Below, one piece after another: positions 1 through 6,880 of a DNA stretch of 64,000 bases. The stretch is from assembly GCA_002384935.1 (NCBI GenBank), contig DGCD01000018.1:1-64000 (forward strand), read 5' to 3'. Position 1 is the stretch's first letter. Every line of letters starts with the position of its first letter. The notes under the pieces were generated by a model. The model was not told where the DNA came from, searched no databases, and saw only the letters and a list, made by a program, of their open reading frames with translations. A program made the position numbers and the translations under genes. The stretch is from Pusillimonas sp. UBA3987 (lineage in GTDB: Bacteria > Pseudomonadota > Gammaproteobacteria > Burkholderiales > Burkholderiaceae_B).

Positions 1-334
1 GATGCAGTTCAATTCGCCCCGTCATGTCAACAGCGTCAGCCTCAACACCTCGAGCCGTTGAGGCATAATGTTCTGCTTGCCGCCCTGTGGGCAGCGCATT
101 AATATGTATTGGCACTAACGTAGCGTCCTGACTAACCGGCCCAAAGTCACCCCGACGATATTGCCAACGCCAGTTATGTAGTTGGTTGGCGTTTAGCCCG
201 TGCGTCAGGGCAACGCGGGCAATTGAGGCACCTCTGGCCATCGATTCCTGTACAACCTGGCGTTTGAATTGAACGGTATAACGGCGGCGTGGTTGGCTCG
301 ATGGCTCAACAACAGAGATAGATGAGTTGCTCAT
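1..334 (-). CDS. tnpA: IS66 family accessory protein TnpA, C-terminus beyond window
   Basis: An open frame of 111 codons starts at ATG 334 and is still open at base 1. The protein begins MSNSSISVVEPSSQPRRRY and continues with a helix-turn-helix-like segment (YTVQFKRQVVQES, then RVALTHGLNANQLHNWRWQYR at about residues 42-62), the signature of the small IS66/IS3 OrfA-like DNA-binding proteins. In IS66 elements this protein is needed with TnpB and the DDE transposase for transposition. The gene is incomplete because of the window edge and not visibly because of mutation. Confidence 0.85.
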   Translation of the reverse strand, partial: MSNSSISVVEPSSQPRRRYTVQFKRQVVQESMARGASIARVALTHGLNANQLHNWRWQYRRGDFGPVSQDATLVPIHINALPTGRQAEHYASTARGVEADAVDMTGRIELH

Positions 335-421
335 TAAAATAAATGTCCATTTAAAATTAATGGACATTTAGTTTGATGAGATTTAGGTGGGAAAGCTAGA
401 CGGTATTGGTCGGACGCTTAC
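1..421 (-). mobile_element. IS66-family insertion sequence, one end only
   Basis: The element runs off the left edge of the window. Its visible terminus is at 421: read on the minus strand it starts GTAAGCGTCCGACC, and IS66-family terminal repeats begin with GTAAGCG. About 87 bases further in starts a TnpA-type gene, the normal position for the first IS66 gene. A dyad (AATGTCCATTTAAAATTAATGGACATT, about 340-366) lies between the end and the gene and could be an operator or an attenuating hairpin. The other end, tnpB and the transposase tnpC are outside the window, so completeness and the target duplication (expected at 422-429) cannot be judged. Confidence 0.8.
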
Positions 422-563
422 GCCCATTGTTGGTGGTGTAACCAAACACCTGCTCGACATCGAAAGCAAGCTTGGGTTGGTTTTGTTGGTTATGGGTTTC
501 TTGCTCCTCGGCTTTGGCATGTTTAGCAATGCAGCAAGCTTTTTGGTTGGGTCTGGTCAGTAG
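422..563 (+). pseudogene. C-terminal remnant of a small membrane protein, cut by the IS66 element
   Basis: Starting from the IS end, one frame stays open for 46 codons and ends with TAG at 561-563. The translation (IVGGVTKHLLDIESKLG, then LVLLVMGFLLLGFGMFSNAASFLVG) contains one clear hydrophobic span near its C-terminus. The stop lies 8 bases before an attC site, which is where the last codons of a gene cassette normally lie. I read it as the tail of a cassette gene whose 5' part is displaced beyond the IS element. The family is not recognised. Confidence 0.55.
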
Positions 564-570
564 CACCCAT

Positions 571-657
571 GCATAACATGGCGCTCAACCTCGCTCCCTT
601 CGGTCGCTGGACACTGCGCCACAAAGCGGCGCAGCGCCGGTTAGCTCTACGTTAGGT
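571..657 (+). other. Integron attC recombination site (first)
   Basis: The left core is GCATAAC at 571-577 and the right core is GTTAGGT at 651-657, which fits GTTRRRY. Inside them, GGCGCTCAACC at about 580-591 pairs with GGTTAGC at 639-645 once one base (G) is left unpaired on the left arm. That extra-helical base is the hallmark of attC sites. Length is about 87 bases and the middle is an imperfect palindrome rich in GCGC. The left core departs from RYYYAAC at one position. Recombination would occur at the G/TT of the right core. Confidence 0.7.
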
Positions 658-661
658 ATCT

Positions 662-1426
662 ATGATCGAGTCTCCCGATGTCGAAGACTGGAAGCAGCTT
701 CAGTATTCAGTGTGCAGGTTACTAAACGAGGTTGGTCTTGCAGCACAGGAAGCGGTTGTACTGAAAACGCCCCGAGGAACGGTCGAGGTAGATGTCTTCG
801 CCATTGATCCATTGAGCGTCGACAAAATTCAATACATCGTAGAGTGCAAGAACTGGGCGAATGCGATCCCTCAGCATGTGGTCCATTCATTCACCACTGT
901 TATGCAGGAAACGGGTGCCAATATCGGTTTTATAGTCTCAAGGCTTGGCCTCCAAGCAGGGGCCGAGCGCTACACCCAGAATACGAACATTATTGGGTTG
1001 ACATTCGAGGCACTGCAACGTCGCTACTTTGAGCAATGGTGGAGCAGGCACTTCTGCAAGGTTGTGGCAGCATGTGCAGAAAAGGTATGTTTCTACACCG
1101 AGCCATTCAACGTCAAAAGAGACAAGGCGCTTGAAGGACTCTCTTCTGCACAGCTAGATTCATTCAAGACAATTCAAAAGAAGTACTGCGCCTTTGCAAT
1201 GCTCATGTGGCAAGCCGACTTGATAACGATATCACCTCGCTTTGGTCCAGCCGTGCCGTCGTCAATCGAAGAGTACAAGAGCAAGTTCGTTGAGTTGATC
1301 GGAGACCATCTGGCCTTCAAGGCGTTGTTCTGGCGTGATCTTCTTGAGGAAATGTGCCAGAAGCTCGCCGCAGTTGAGGAAGAGTTACATCAACTATTCG
1401 GGCGTGATGTCTTCGAAGAAACCTAA
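662..1426 (+). CDS. PD-(D/E)xK nuclease-like protein in an integron gene cassette
   Basis: The 254-residue protein has an Mrr/restriction-endonuclease-like fold in its N-terminal third. Residues 40-63 hold the metal site: D44 in the VDVFA strand, then E61 and K63 in VECKNW, followed by a glutamine (Q71) that often aligns in Mrr-type nucleases. Residues 130-254 are helical and not recognised. Start ATG 662 lies only 5 bases after the upstream attC core with no ribosome binding site, and the TAA stop is inside the next attC, as expected for a gene cassette. It may act in defence or DNA repair, but the substrate is unknown. No methylase partner is adjacent. Confidence 0.75.
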   Translation: MIESPDVEDWKQLQYSVCRLLNEVGLAAQEAVVLKTPRGTVEVDVFAIDPLSVDKIQYIVECKNWANAIPQHVVHSFTTVMQETGANIGFIVSRLGLQAGAERYTQNTNIIGLTFEALQRRYFEQWWSRHFCKVVAACAEKVCFYTEPFNVKRDKALEGLSSAQLDSFKTIQKKYCAFAMLMWQADLITISPRFGPAVPSSIEEYKSKFVELIGDHLAFKALFWRDLLEEMCQKLAAVEEELHQLFGRDVFEET

Positions 1427-1510
1427 CCCGGCAGTCAAGAGGGGCCGCCCATAAGCTGCGCTCGCGCTACGCGCTACGCGCTCCGGCTGCCCCTCACTTC
1501 GACGTTTGTG
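1421..1510 (+). other. Integron attC recombination site (second)
   Basis: The left core ACCTAAC (1421-1427) fits RYYYAAC exactly and contains the stop codon of the preceding gene. The right core GTTTGTG (1504-1510) is degenerate. Inner arms GTCAAGAGGGGC (about 1434-1445) and GCCCCTCACTTCGAC (about 1489-1503) pair through GCCCCTC and GAC with a few unpaired bases. The loop holds a short direct repeat of CGCTACG. Together with the first site it delimits a cassette of roughly 850 bases. Confidence 0.65.
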
Positions 1511-1512
1511 GA

Positions 1513-1572
1513 TGTCTGCTCTGGGTCGAAAGCAGCCACTAGCCAACGGCCGTTTTCGACCCGAAGCGGACA
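1513..1572. repeat. Long imperfect inverted repeat downstream of the cassette
   Basis: TGTCTGCTCTGGGTCGAAA at 1513-1531 pairs with TTTCGACCCGAAGCGGACA at 1554-1572. There are three mismatches in 19 positions, all of which could be G-U pairs in RNA. The loop is 22 bases. No T-run follows on either strand, so it is not an obvious intrinsic terminator. It sits between the second attC and the end of the next gene. Confidence 0.6.
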
Positions 1573-1591
1573 GATGGGTAATAGTCCGTCC

Positions 1592-2566
1592 TCATGAGTT
1601 TTTTACCCTTTTCAAGTAGAACACGAAGCCCTGTTTAGGCAGTATTCCACCTTCTACTTTATAAATTTTCTGCGTCGAGCTCTGTGTAATTAGTCGAGGA
1701 AATGAGGACATCATTGGCGAGATATCAAAGTCATATCCCTCTGGGTAATTTACTATTATGTCTGCACCAATAACAGGTACTTTGGTAGCCTGAGCGTCTG
1801 TAATATCTCCAGAATAAGCGCGCTGAAATACTGTCTTGTATTCAACATGACTCTCGGGTGGAATATTTACTGTGTATGCGACAGTGGTGATTCTCCCGTT
1901 CGATTCCACCTTAACATTTTCGCTATTGTCAGCATCAGTGGGATCGTAGTGAACTAATCTCTGGCCCGACTTGCTCAAGCATTCTGCTGACAATATTTTG
2001 TACTCCTCGCCGCCCAAGGAGTCGAGCTCAAGTTTAATAGGGTCTGATACCGATGCTTGGCTTAAGTTGTGAAGCTCATATCTTGTTGTTTGAGTACAAA
2101 CGATTTTTCCGCCGGTTTCTTCAAAGTTATATACCCATTTGGCATCTTTCCTAACAACTTTGTTTTCTATTATTTCCTGCTTTATTATTTTGAAAATTTC
2201 CACGGGAATTATTGTCTTAAATAGGCTATCAAATACATTTACGTTGATGGCCTTATTAAGCAGGTTTAGCTCGTCTTCTTGTTCTTTTTTTTGGGCGCGC
2301 TCTAACCTGTTTGCGACAAATACTGTGATAAATATTGCCGCGGAAAGTCCATAAAGAAAGTTCTTCAATAGATTTACGATTTGATGCCAAAGAGGGTAGG
2401 TCACCTCAAGGCTGGTGGTAACTTGACCGTCTTTATCGAGGATGCTTTTTGGCCCAATCTCAACTGTCAAGCGTGACGAAGAAATGTCCAACGCAAAAGC
2501 CAGAAAGGCAATTAGGACGACCAGCAACAGATACCAAGACATTTTCTTGTAACCCACTCTAAACAC
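1592..2566 (-). CDS. Orphan membrane-anchored protein of unknown function
   Basis: This 324-residue protein is not recognised. Two hydrophobic spans are visible, at about residues 10-27 and 67-86, then a short charged stretch (RLERAQKKEQEDE) and a soluble C-terminal domain of about 230 residues rich in beta-type sequence. The pattern suggests two membrane helices close to the N-terminus and a large cytoplasmic domain. Base composition is clearly AT-richer than the core genes in the window, which points to recent transfer. An alternative start is the second methionine at 2542 (MSWYLLL). It lies on the opposite strand to the gene cassette beside it and no attC follows it, so it may be separate island cargo. 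Confidence 0.6.
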   Translation of the reverse strand: MFRVGYKKMSWYLLLVVLIAFLAFALDISSSRLTVEIGPKSILDKDGQVTTSLEVTYPLWHQIVNLLKNFLYGLSAAIFITVFVANRLERAQKKEQEDELNLLNKAINVNVFDSLFKTIIPVEIFKIIKQEIIENKVVRKDAKWVYNFEETGGKIVCTQTTRYELHNLSQASVSDPIKLELDSLGGEEYKILSAECLSKSGQRLVHYDPTDADNSENVKVESNGRITTVAYTVNIPPESHVEYKTVFQRAYSGDITDAQATKVPVIGADIIVNYPEGYDFDISPMMSSFPRLITQSSTQKIYKVEGGILPKQGFVFYLKRVKNS

Positions 2567-2804
2567 CTTCTTTTCGATCCCGGTTAATTACAAATAAGCA
2601 ACAGCCTTTGCGCGCGACATGCTCAACTAAATCAAGCGAGCCTGGCTGTGATCTCATGGATAGTAGCCACTGGTGCATTTAGAAGAATCCCAAAAAACCA
2701 CATGAACTGACTGTCGGCTATTGGCCGAAATAGGCCATTTATCTCAGCACAGTTCCGGAAGCGCGGTAACTAAAATCACACACGCTTTCACGAGGGTCTA
2801 GTGA

Positions 2805-3098
2805 TCAGCTCGTGACATGCGGTTTGGCCGTCATATCGACCCCAAGTGCTCGCATCACGGCCAGGGTGGTCTTCAACGTCGGATTGCCACGCTCACTGAA
2901 CGATCGATAAAGCTGCTCACGGGAAAGGCCGGTTTTTTGGGCTATTTCCGTCATCCCCTTAGCGCGGGCAACTACACCAAGGGCTTTGGCAATGTAGGCT
3001 GCATCGCCTGTTTCAAAGGCATCGGCCATGAAGAGTGCTATTTCTTCATCATCTACCAGGGCAGCGGCAGGGTCGTAGGTCGTTAGTTTCTCAGTCAT
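2805..3098 (-). CDS. HigA-type antitoxin, XRE-family DNA-binding protein
   Basis: The 97-residue protein starts MTEKLTTYDPAAALVDD and matches the family of antitoxins paired with HigB/RelE-type toxins (COG3636 style). A helix-turn-helix covers about residues 50-85: MTEIAQKTGLSREQLYRSF. The ATG at 3098 overlaps the end of the toxin frame by 8 bases, so translation is coupled. A longer in-frame start at 3185 would run through toxin coding sequence and is unlikely. It would bind its own promoter and neutralise the toxin. It appears intact although the toxin is damaged. Confidence 0.85.
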   Translation of the reverse strand: MTEKLTTYDPAAALVDDEEIALFMADAFETGDAAYIAKALGVVARAKGMTEIAQKTGLSREQLYRSFSERGNPTLKTTLAVMRALGVDMTAKPHVTS

Positions 3099-3396
3099 CT
3101 TGGTCGCTCCATTCGGTGGCAAGTTTCTTTGCAGTAGCAATGTCGCGGGCCTGGGTGCTTTTATCCCCGCCGCATAGCAGGACAACCAGAAGGTTTCCCC
3201 GTCGCTGGAAGTAAACTCGATAGCCTGGGCCGTAGTGAATCCGTAGCTCGCTAACCCCTTCGCCTACCGGCTCAACATCGCCCGGCAAACCCTCCGCCAA
3301 ACGCATCAAGCGGGCGGCGATGATGGTTCTCGCTCGTTTGTCACGGAGTCGGGCCTCCCACTTCTCGTAGGTCGCTGTCTGCTTTCACTCTATCAT
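3091..3396 (-). pseudogene. HigB/RelE-type toxin with a stop at codon 4
   Basis: Read from ATG 3396 the frame is M-I-E-stop-K-Q-T-A-T-Y-E-K-W and then stays open to TGA at 3091. Without the stop it is a complete toxin of about 101 residues, with the family core RIHYGPGYRVYFQRRG and LVVLLCGGDKSTQ. The stop codon is TGA at 3387-3385, where related toxins usually have a leucine codon. Restart at TTG 3309 or ATG 3306 would give a 72-residue product without the first helices. I take the toxin as inactivated, or possibly as a sequencing error. The antitoxin overlaps its end. Confidence 0.75.
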
Positions 3397-3402
3397 CGGC
3401 TA

Positions 3403-3431
3403 AGTGTAGTCTATAAACTACGGATTTGCAA
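3403..3431 (-). promoter_or_regulatory. Candidate promoter of the toxin-antitoxin pair
   Basis: On the minus strand TTGCAA (3431-3426) and TACACT (3408-3403) are 17 bases apart. Transcription would start at about 3396, directly at the toxin ATG, implying a leaderless message. The short palindrome AGTTTATAGACT just upstream of the -10 may be the antitoxin operator. This is pattern reading only. Confidence 0.4.
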
Positions 3432-3526
3432 TTCCTCCTTAAGGCAAGAACGAAGCAATTGGTACGTAGGGTAGACGTGGATGAGCTAAGCCCCGAGTCT
3501 GCACACTCCGTCCGCTATGTATGTCA

Positions 3527-3757
3527 TTACTCGCAGGGGATGGGAATGACGTGCGTTTGATAATGGTTCAAGAGATCCGCTAATGTGCTGGATTTGATCT
3601 TCTTGTACTCGACCGATGCTCCGGCTTCAATGGCAGCTTCAATTTTGCGTCCGAATGCCTCTGCATCGGCTTTCCGGTCGAAGGTTGAACTGGTGCTACG
3701 TCCACGGCGACGTACCCAGACCCTGTATGTGCCGTTGGCTTGTTTTTGGATATACAT
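3527..3757 (-). pseudogene. N-terminal stub of a tyrosine (phage-type) integrase
   Basis: The 76-residue product MYIQKQANGTYRVWVRRRG...TFDRKADAEAFGRKIE is the N-terminal arm-binding domain of site-specific tyrosine recombinases. It ends abruptly after TLADLLNHYQTHVIPI with no core-binding or catalytic R-H-R-Y domain. A normal integrase has 300-400 residues. It starts about 170 bases past the 3' end of tRNA-Asn and reads away from it, the usual place for the integrase of an element inserted in a tRNA gene. The remainder was probably lost by deletion. Confidence 0.75.
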
Positions 3758-3881
3758 GTGTCGGAACCTCTAAATCATGACGTTAGGGAAACGTCCGGTT
3801 CCTATTTTCGTGCACGGAATTTGCACGATATGCCTATCTGTGTAGTGTCGGAAAACCCAAAAAGGCAAGCTATCCGAAAGG

Positions 3882-3914
3882 CAAAAAAATAGCCAATTGA
3901 TTTAATTGGCTATT
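3882..3914 (-). terminator. Intrinsic terminator after tRNA-Asn
   Basis: A perfect 11-base stem (AATAGCCAATT at 3888-3898 with AATTGGCTATT at 3904-3914) encloses a 5-base loop. On the minus strand it is followed by a run of seven T, so it terminates transcripts leaving the tRNA-Asn gene. Confidence 0.85.
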
Positions 3915-3928
3915 TTCTTCGGTATTCT

Positions 3929-4004
3929 TGGCTCCCCGAACTGGGTTCGAACCAGTGACCTGCGGATTAACAGTCCGTCGCTCTACCGACTGAGCTATCG
4001 GGGA
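3929..4004 (-). tRNA. tRNA-Asn (GUU)
   Basis: A 76-base cloverleaf with encoded CCA. The acceptor stem TCCCCGA pairs with TCGGGGA, the D arm is TAGCTCAGTCGGTAGAGC, the anticodon loop is CTGTTAA (anticodon GTT) and the T arm is CTGGTTCGAACCAG. It is the probable insertion site of the island to its left. Confidence 0.95.
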
Positions 4005-4018
4005 ATTGAAAGAACAAA

Positions 4019-4048
4019 ACTATAACACATAAAAACTTTTCTGTGCAA
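4019..4048 (-). promoter_or_regulatory. Candidate promoter of tRNA-Asn
   Basis: On the minus strand TTGCAC (4048-4043) and TATAGT (4024-4019) are separated by 18 bases. Transcription would start about 8 bases before the mature tRNA. The spacing and hexamers fit a sigma-70 promoter. Confidence 0.5.
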
Positions 4049-4065
4049 ACCCGCCTGGTTCTTGT

Positions 4066-5631
4066 TTAATTCTTTGCCTGACCGCATTGCGGCCCGGGCG
4101 TGATGATACCCCATTGAACGATGAACGAGGGGCTGCGCCCGGAACGCGACCAGTGCTGTTCGAACTCACCTTTGATGCTTGCCTTTTGGTAAAGCGCAAT
4201 AAGCTTGGGGGACCAGTACCCCTTCGCCTCGGGTGCATAAACAACCAGGGCACCGCAATTCAATGCGGTTTCGGGGTCGAGCCAGGGCGACTTGAAGTAG
4301 TCGGCACTAATGAAAACCTGGGTGTTGCGATGCAGGTTCAGGGCGATATTGCCGCCGAACCAGCGGTCGGACGCCACCAGGGGTACGGGTGTGTTTGGAA
4401 CGTGCTGCTCCCATATGGCGTTAAGCTTACCTGCCAGCTCTGGCCCGGCAAAGACAGACCGGGCATCGCGCCCGGTATATTCCGCAATAGGTCCACGCGC
4501 CAGGCCATATGTGATTGCCATGGCCAGTTGCATTGCAATGGCCAGAATCAGGGTGCGTTGCAGCCAGATTCGATCGTTGCCCTTTAGTTTCCAGAATGCA
4601 TAGAAACCGAACAGCACGAAAAAAGTGGTGCCCCAGGAGGCGGTTAGGCTGGTTCCCAGGGCGGCCGAAATTAGAACTGTTAAAACGAATGGGCCCAGCC
4701 CCACCCAAATCAGGAATTGACGCGCCCCGGCATTAATCAGGCCGGCATAGGTTTGATCGGTAATCAGGTGAAGCGTTTCGATTGGCTTGCGGCGTTGCCA
4801 ATACCAAAGAGCCCCCCAGAGCAGAAACATTGGGCTCAGGCGCGCCAGCTGGTCGAGCACGAACTCAAGAATGCTTTTCCAGGCTTGCGGGTAGCTATGG
4901 CTTTGCATTGACGCGTCGGCATAGTGCAGAGGGGCGAAGTGATTACTTGCCAGCCACAGCAAGTGCGGTAGCAATACAACAAGGCATACCCCTGCACCCA
5001 CCAAAAGACCTTTCTGAACGGATTTTCGGCGCAAGTCGCCATGAATAAGCATGAAAAGGAAGAAAGCACCAAACTGAACCAGCGCGCTGTATTTGGTTAG
5101 CATAGCCAGGCCGGCAACAAAACCCAGTGCAGCCCAGTTGACCAGCGAATTGAATTTCAATGCGCGGTAAAACAGCCAAATGCAGGCGGCAATTGACCAG
5201 AGTTGCGCTGTGTTGTGATTGAAGATGGTCGAGCGAAGCGAAAAGTACATCGTTACCGAGACCATGAGGGTGGCCAAAAGGGCGCGCCGGGGTGTGGTGA
5301 TTTCACGGCCGAACAAATACACGAACACTAATGCAAGGGCCGACATAACCTGTCCGGCGAAGAACGAAACCCAGACTTCCCGGCCGAAAAGCTCAACGAA
5401 TGCATACATGATCCAGGTGGGCAGGGGGGGGTGCTTTGCGTAGCCCCATTCCAGGCTCGACGCCCAAATGAGCCCTTCCATGCCGTCCAGGTATGGCGCG
5501 CGGTGGCTGGCCGCCGTGGCAATCGTCCAAAGCGCAATCATTCCCAAAAGGTAAATAATCAATATCAGCCAGGACGAAACCGACGAGGTGTTTGTTTTGG
5601 AAGCAAGCGTGCGGGAGGGGGTCGTGCTCAT
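4066..5631 (-). CDS. GT39/ArnT-type membrane glycosyltransferase
   Basis: The 521-residue protein has about ten or more hydrophobic spans and the N-terminal loop signature of polyprenyl-phosphate-sugar transferases: APYLDGMEGLIWASSLEWGYAKHPPLPTW at about residues 46-74, with the acidic residue and the HPPL motif of the ArnT/PMT superfamily. Such enzymes move a sugar from a lipid carrier to an acceptor (lipid A, protein or glycan) on the outer face of the inner membrane. The donor and acceptor cannot be deduced. It stands alone: divergent from the next gene and convergent with nothing. A C-terminal soluble part (about residues 390-521) is periplasmic in the family. Confidence 0.8.
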   Translation of the reverse strand: MSTTPSRTLASKTNTSSVSSWLILIIYLLGMIALWTIATAASHRAPYLDGMEGLIWASSLEWGYAKHPPLPTWIMYAFVELFGREVWVSFFAGQVMSALALVFVYLFGREITTPRRALLATLMVSVTMYFSLRSTIFNHNTAQLWSIAACIWLFYRALKFNSLVNWAALGFVAGLAMLTKYSALVQFGAFFLFMLIHGDLRRKSVQKGLLVGAGVCLVVLLPHLLWLASNHFAPLHYADASMQSHSYPQAWKSILEFVLDQLARLSPMFLLWGALWYWQRRKPIETLHLITDQTYAGLINAGARQFLIWVGLGPFVLTVLISAALGTSLTASWGTTFFVLFGFYAFWKLKGNDRIWLQRTLILAIAMQLAMAITYGLARGPIAEYTGRDARSVFAGPELAGKLNAIWEQHVPNTPVPLVASDRWFGGNIALNLHRNTQVFISADYFKSPWLDPETALNCGALVVYAPEAKGYWSPKLIALYQKASIKGEFEQHWSRSGRSPSFIVQWGIITPGPQCGQAKN

Positions 5632-5747
5632 TTTTTTGACTGCTTTCGGGGTTGAGTAAACGGTTTGTAGAAGTTTAGCGGTATGATGGCTGCTTGTCCG
5701 CTTTTGGAAGCGAATCAGCTCAAATTATTGGAACATACGGAGCATAC

Positions 5748-6809
5748 ATGGGCGATAATGGTACTTATTACCGTAGCTTTGTCACACTATTGATTGTAGT
5801 GTCACTGGCGTTCGGTTGGCTGTTGCTGCCTTATTACAGCGCTATTTTTTGGGGGGCTGTCCTTGCGATCAGTTTTCTGCCGTTGCATCGACGCATCACT
5901 GAGCGGCTTCCGCGCTATCCGAATTTGTCGGCAATCATTACCTTGCTGATTTGCCTCGTTATCGTTATTTTGCCGCTGTTTGTCCTTATCAGTGCGCTGC
6001 TTCGGGAAGGGGCAATGATATACAGGCGTCTTGAAAGTGGGGAACTGAATCTGGGCCTGTACTATGAGCGCATCGTTGATGCGTTGCCGGCCTCAGTGCA
6101 TCACCTGTTGCAAGAGCTTGGGCTGGCCGACATGTTCAGTGTCCAGGAAAAGCTGTCGGCGGGCGCGCTTGAAGGTAGCAAGTTTATTGCCGGCCAGGCG
6201 GTCAATATTGGCCAGAATACGGCCGGCGTACTGATTAGCCTGGGCATCATGCTGTACCTGCTGTTTTTCCTGCTGCGCGATGGCGCGCACCTGGCTCGTA
6301 CGGTGAAGCTGCTGATGCCGCTGGGCGACGAGCATAAGAACATGCTGATTCAGAAATTCATCACGGTTGTTCGGGCAACGATTAAAGGCAATATCGTGGT
6401 TGCGGCAACCCAGGGCGCGTTAGGCGGTTTCATCTTCTGGGTTCTCGGAATCGAGGGGGCGCTGTTGTGGGGGGTCATTATGGCGTTTCTGTCGTTGCTG
6501 CCCGCGGTGGGAGCCGCCATTATCTGGTTTCCGGTTGCCGTATATTTCCTGGTAACAGGCGACTACGTTGACGCCACCATTCTTATTGCGTTTGGGGTGC
6601 TGGTGATTGGGCTTGTCGATAACATCCTGCGCCCGCTGCTGGTGGGTAAAGACACCAAAATGCCTGATTACGTTGTACTGGTTTCAACTTTGGGTGGCCT
6701 GGCGACGTTCGGGTTGAATGGCTTTGTAATCGGTCCGTTGCTGGCAGCATTGTTTATGTCGGTTTGGTCGCTTTTCCCTGCGGCAATCAAAGCACATCAG
6801 GGACATTAG
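5748..6809 (+). CDS. AI-2E/PerM family transporter
   Basis: The 353-residue protein (MGDNGTYYRSF start) has about eight membrane spans and the family pattern: an N-terminal pair of helices ending in the FLPLHRRI loop, a long soluble middle, and a C-terminal block with GALLWGVIMAFLSLLPAVGAA, GLVDNILRPLLVGK and ALFMSVW. The family includes E. coli PerM, YdiK and TqsA; some members export autoinducer-2 or exchange Na+/H+, but substrate cannot be assigned. The start at 5748 follows a GGAG at about 5739; an in-frame TTG at 5694 is possible but has no site. It is divergent from the glycosyltransferase. Confidence 0.85.
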   Translation: MGDNGTYYRSFVTLLIVVSLAFGWLLLPYYSAIFWGAVLAISFLPLHRRITERLPRYPNLSAIITLLICLVIVILPLFVLISALLREGAMIYRRLESGELNLGLYYERIVDALPASVHHLLQELGLADMFSVQEKLSAGALEGSKFIAGQAVNIGQNTAGVLISLGIMLYLLFFLLRDGAHLARTVKLLMPLGDEHKNMLIQKFITVVRATIKGNIVVAATQGALGGFIFWVLGIEGALLWGVIMAFLSLLPAVGAAIIWFPVAVYFLVTGDYVDATILIAFGVLVIGLVDNILRPLLVGKDTKMPDYVVLVSTLGGLATFGLNGFVIGPLLAALFMSVWSLFPAAIKAHQGH

Positions 6810-6880
6810 TTAAAGATATTGGTGCGGGGGTCGTTAACCGTTTCAGTACCAATAAAATTATTGCGAATGAGTCATAAGTC

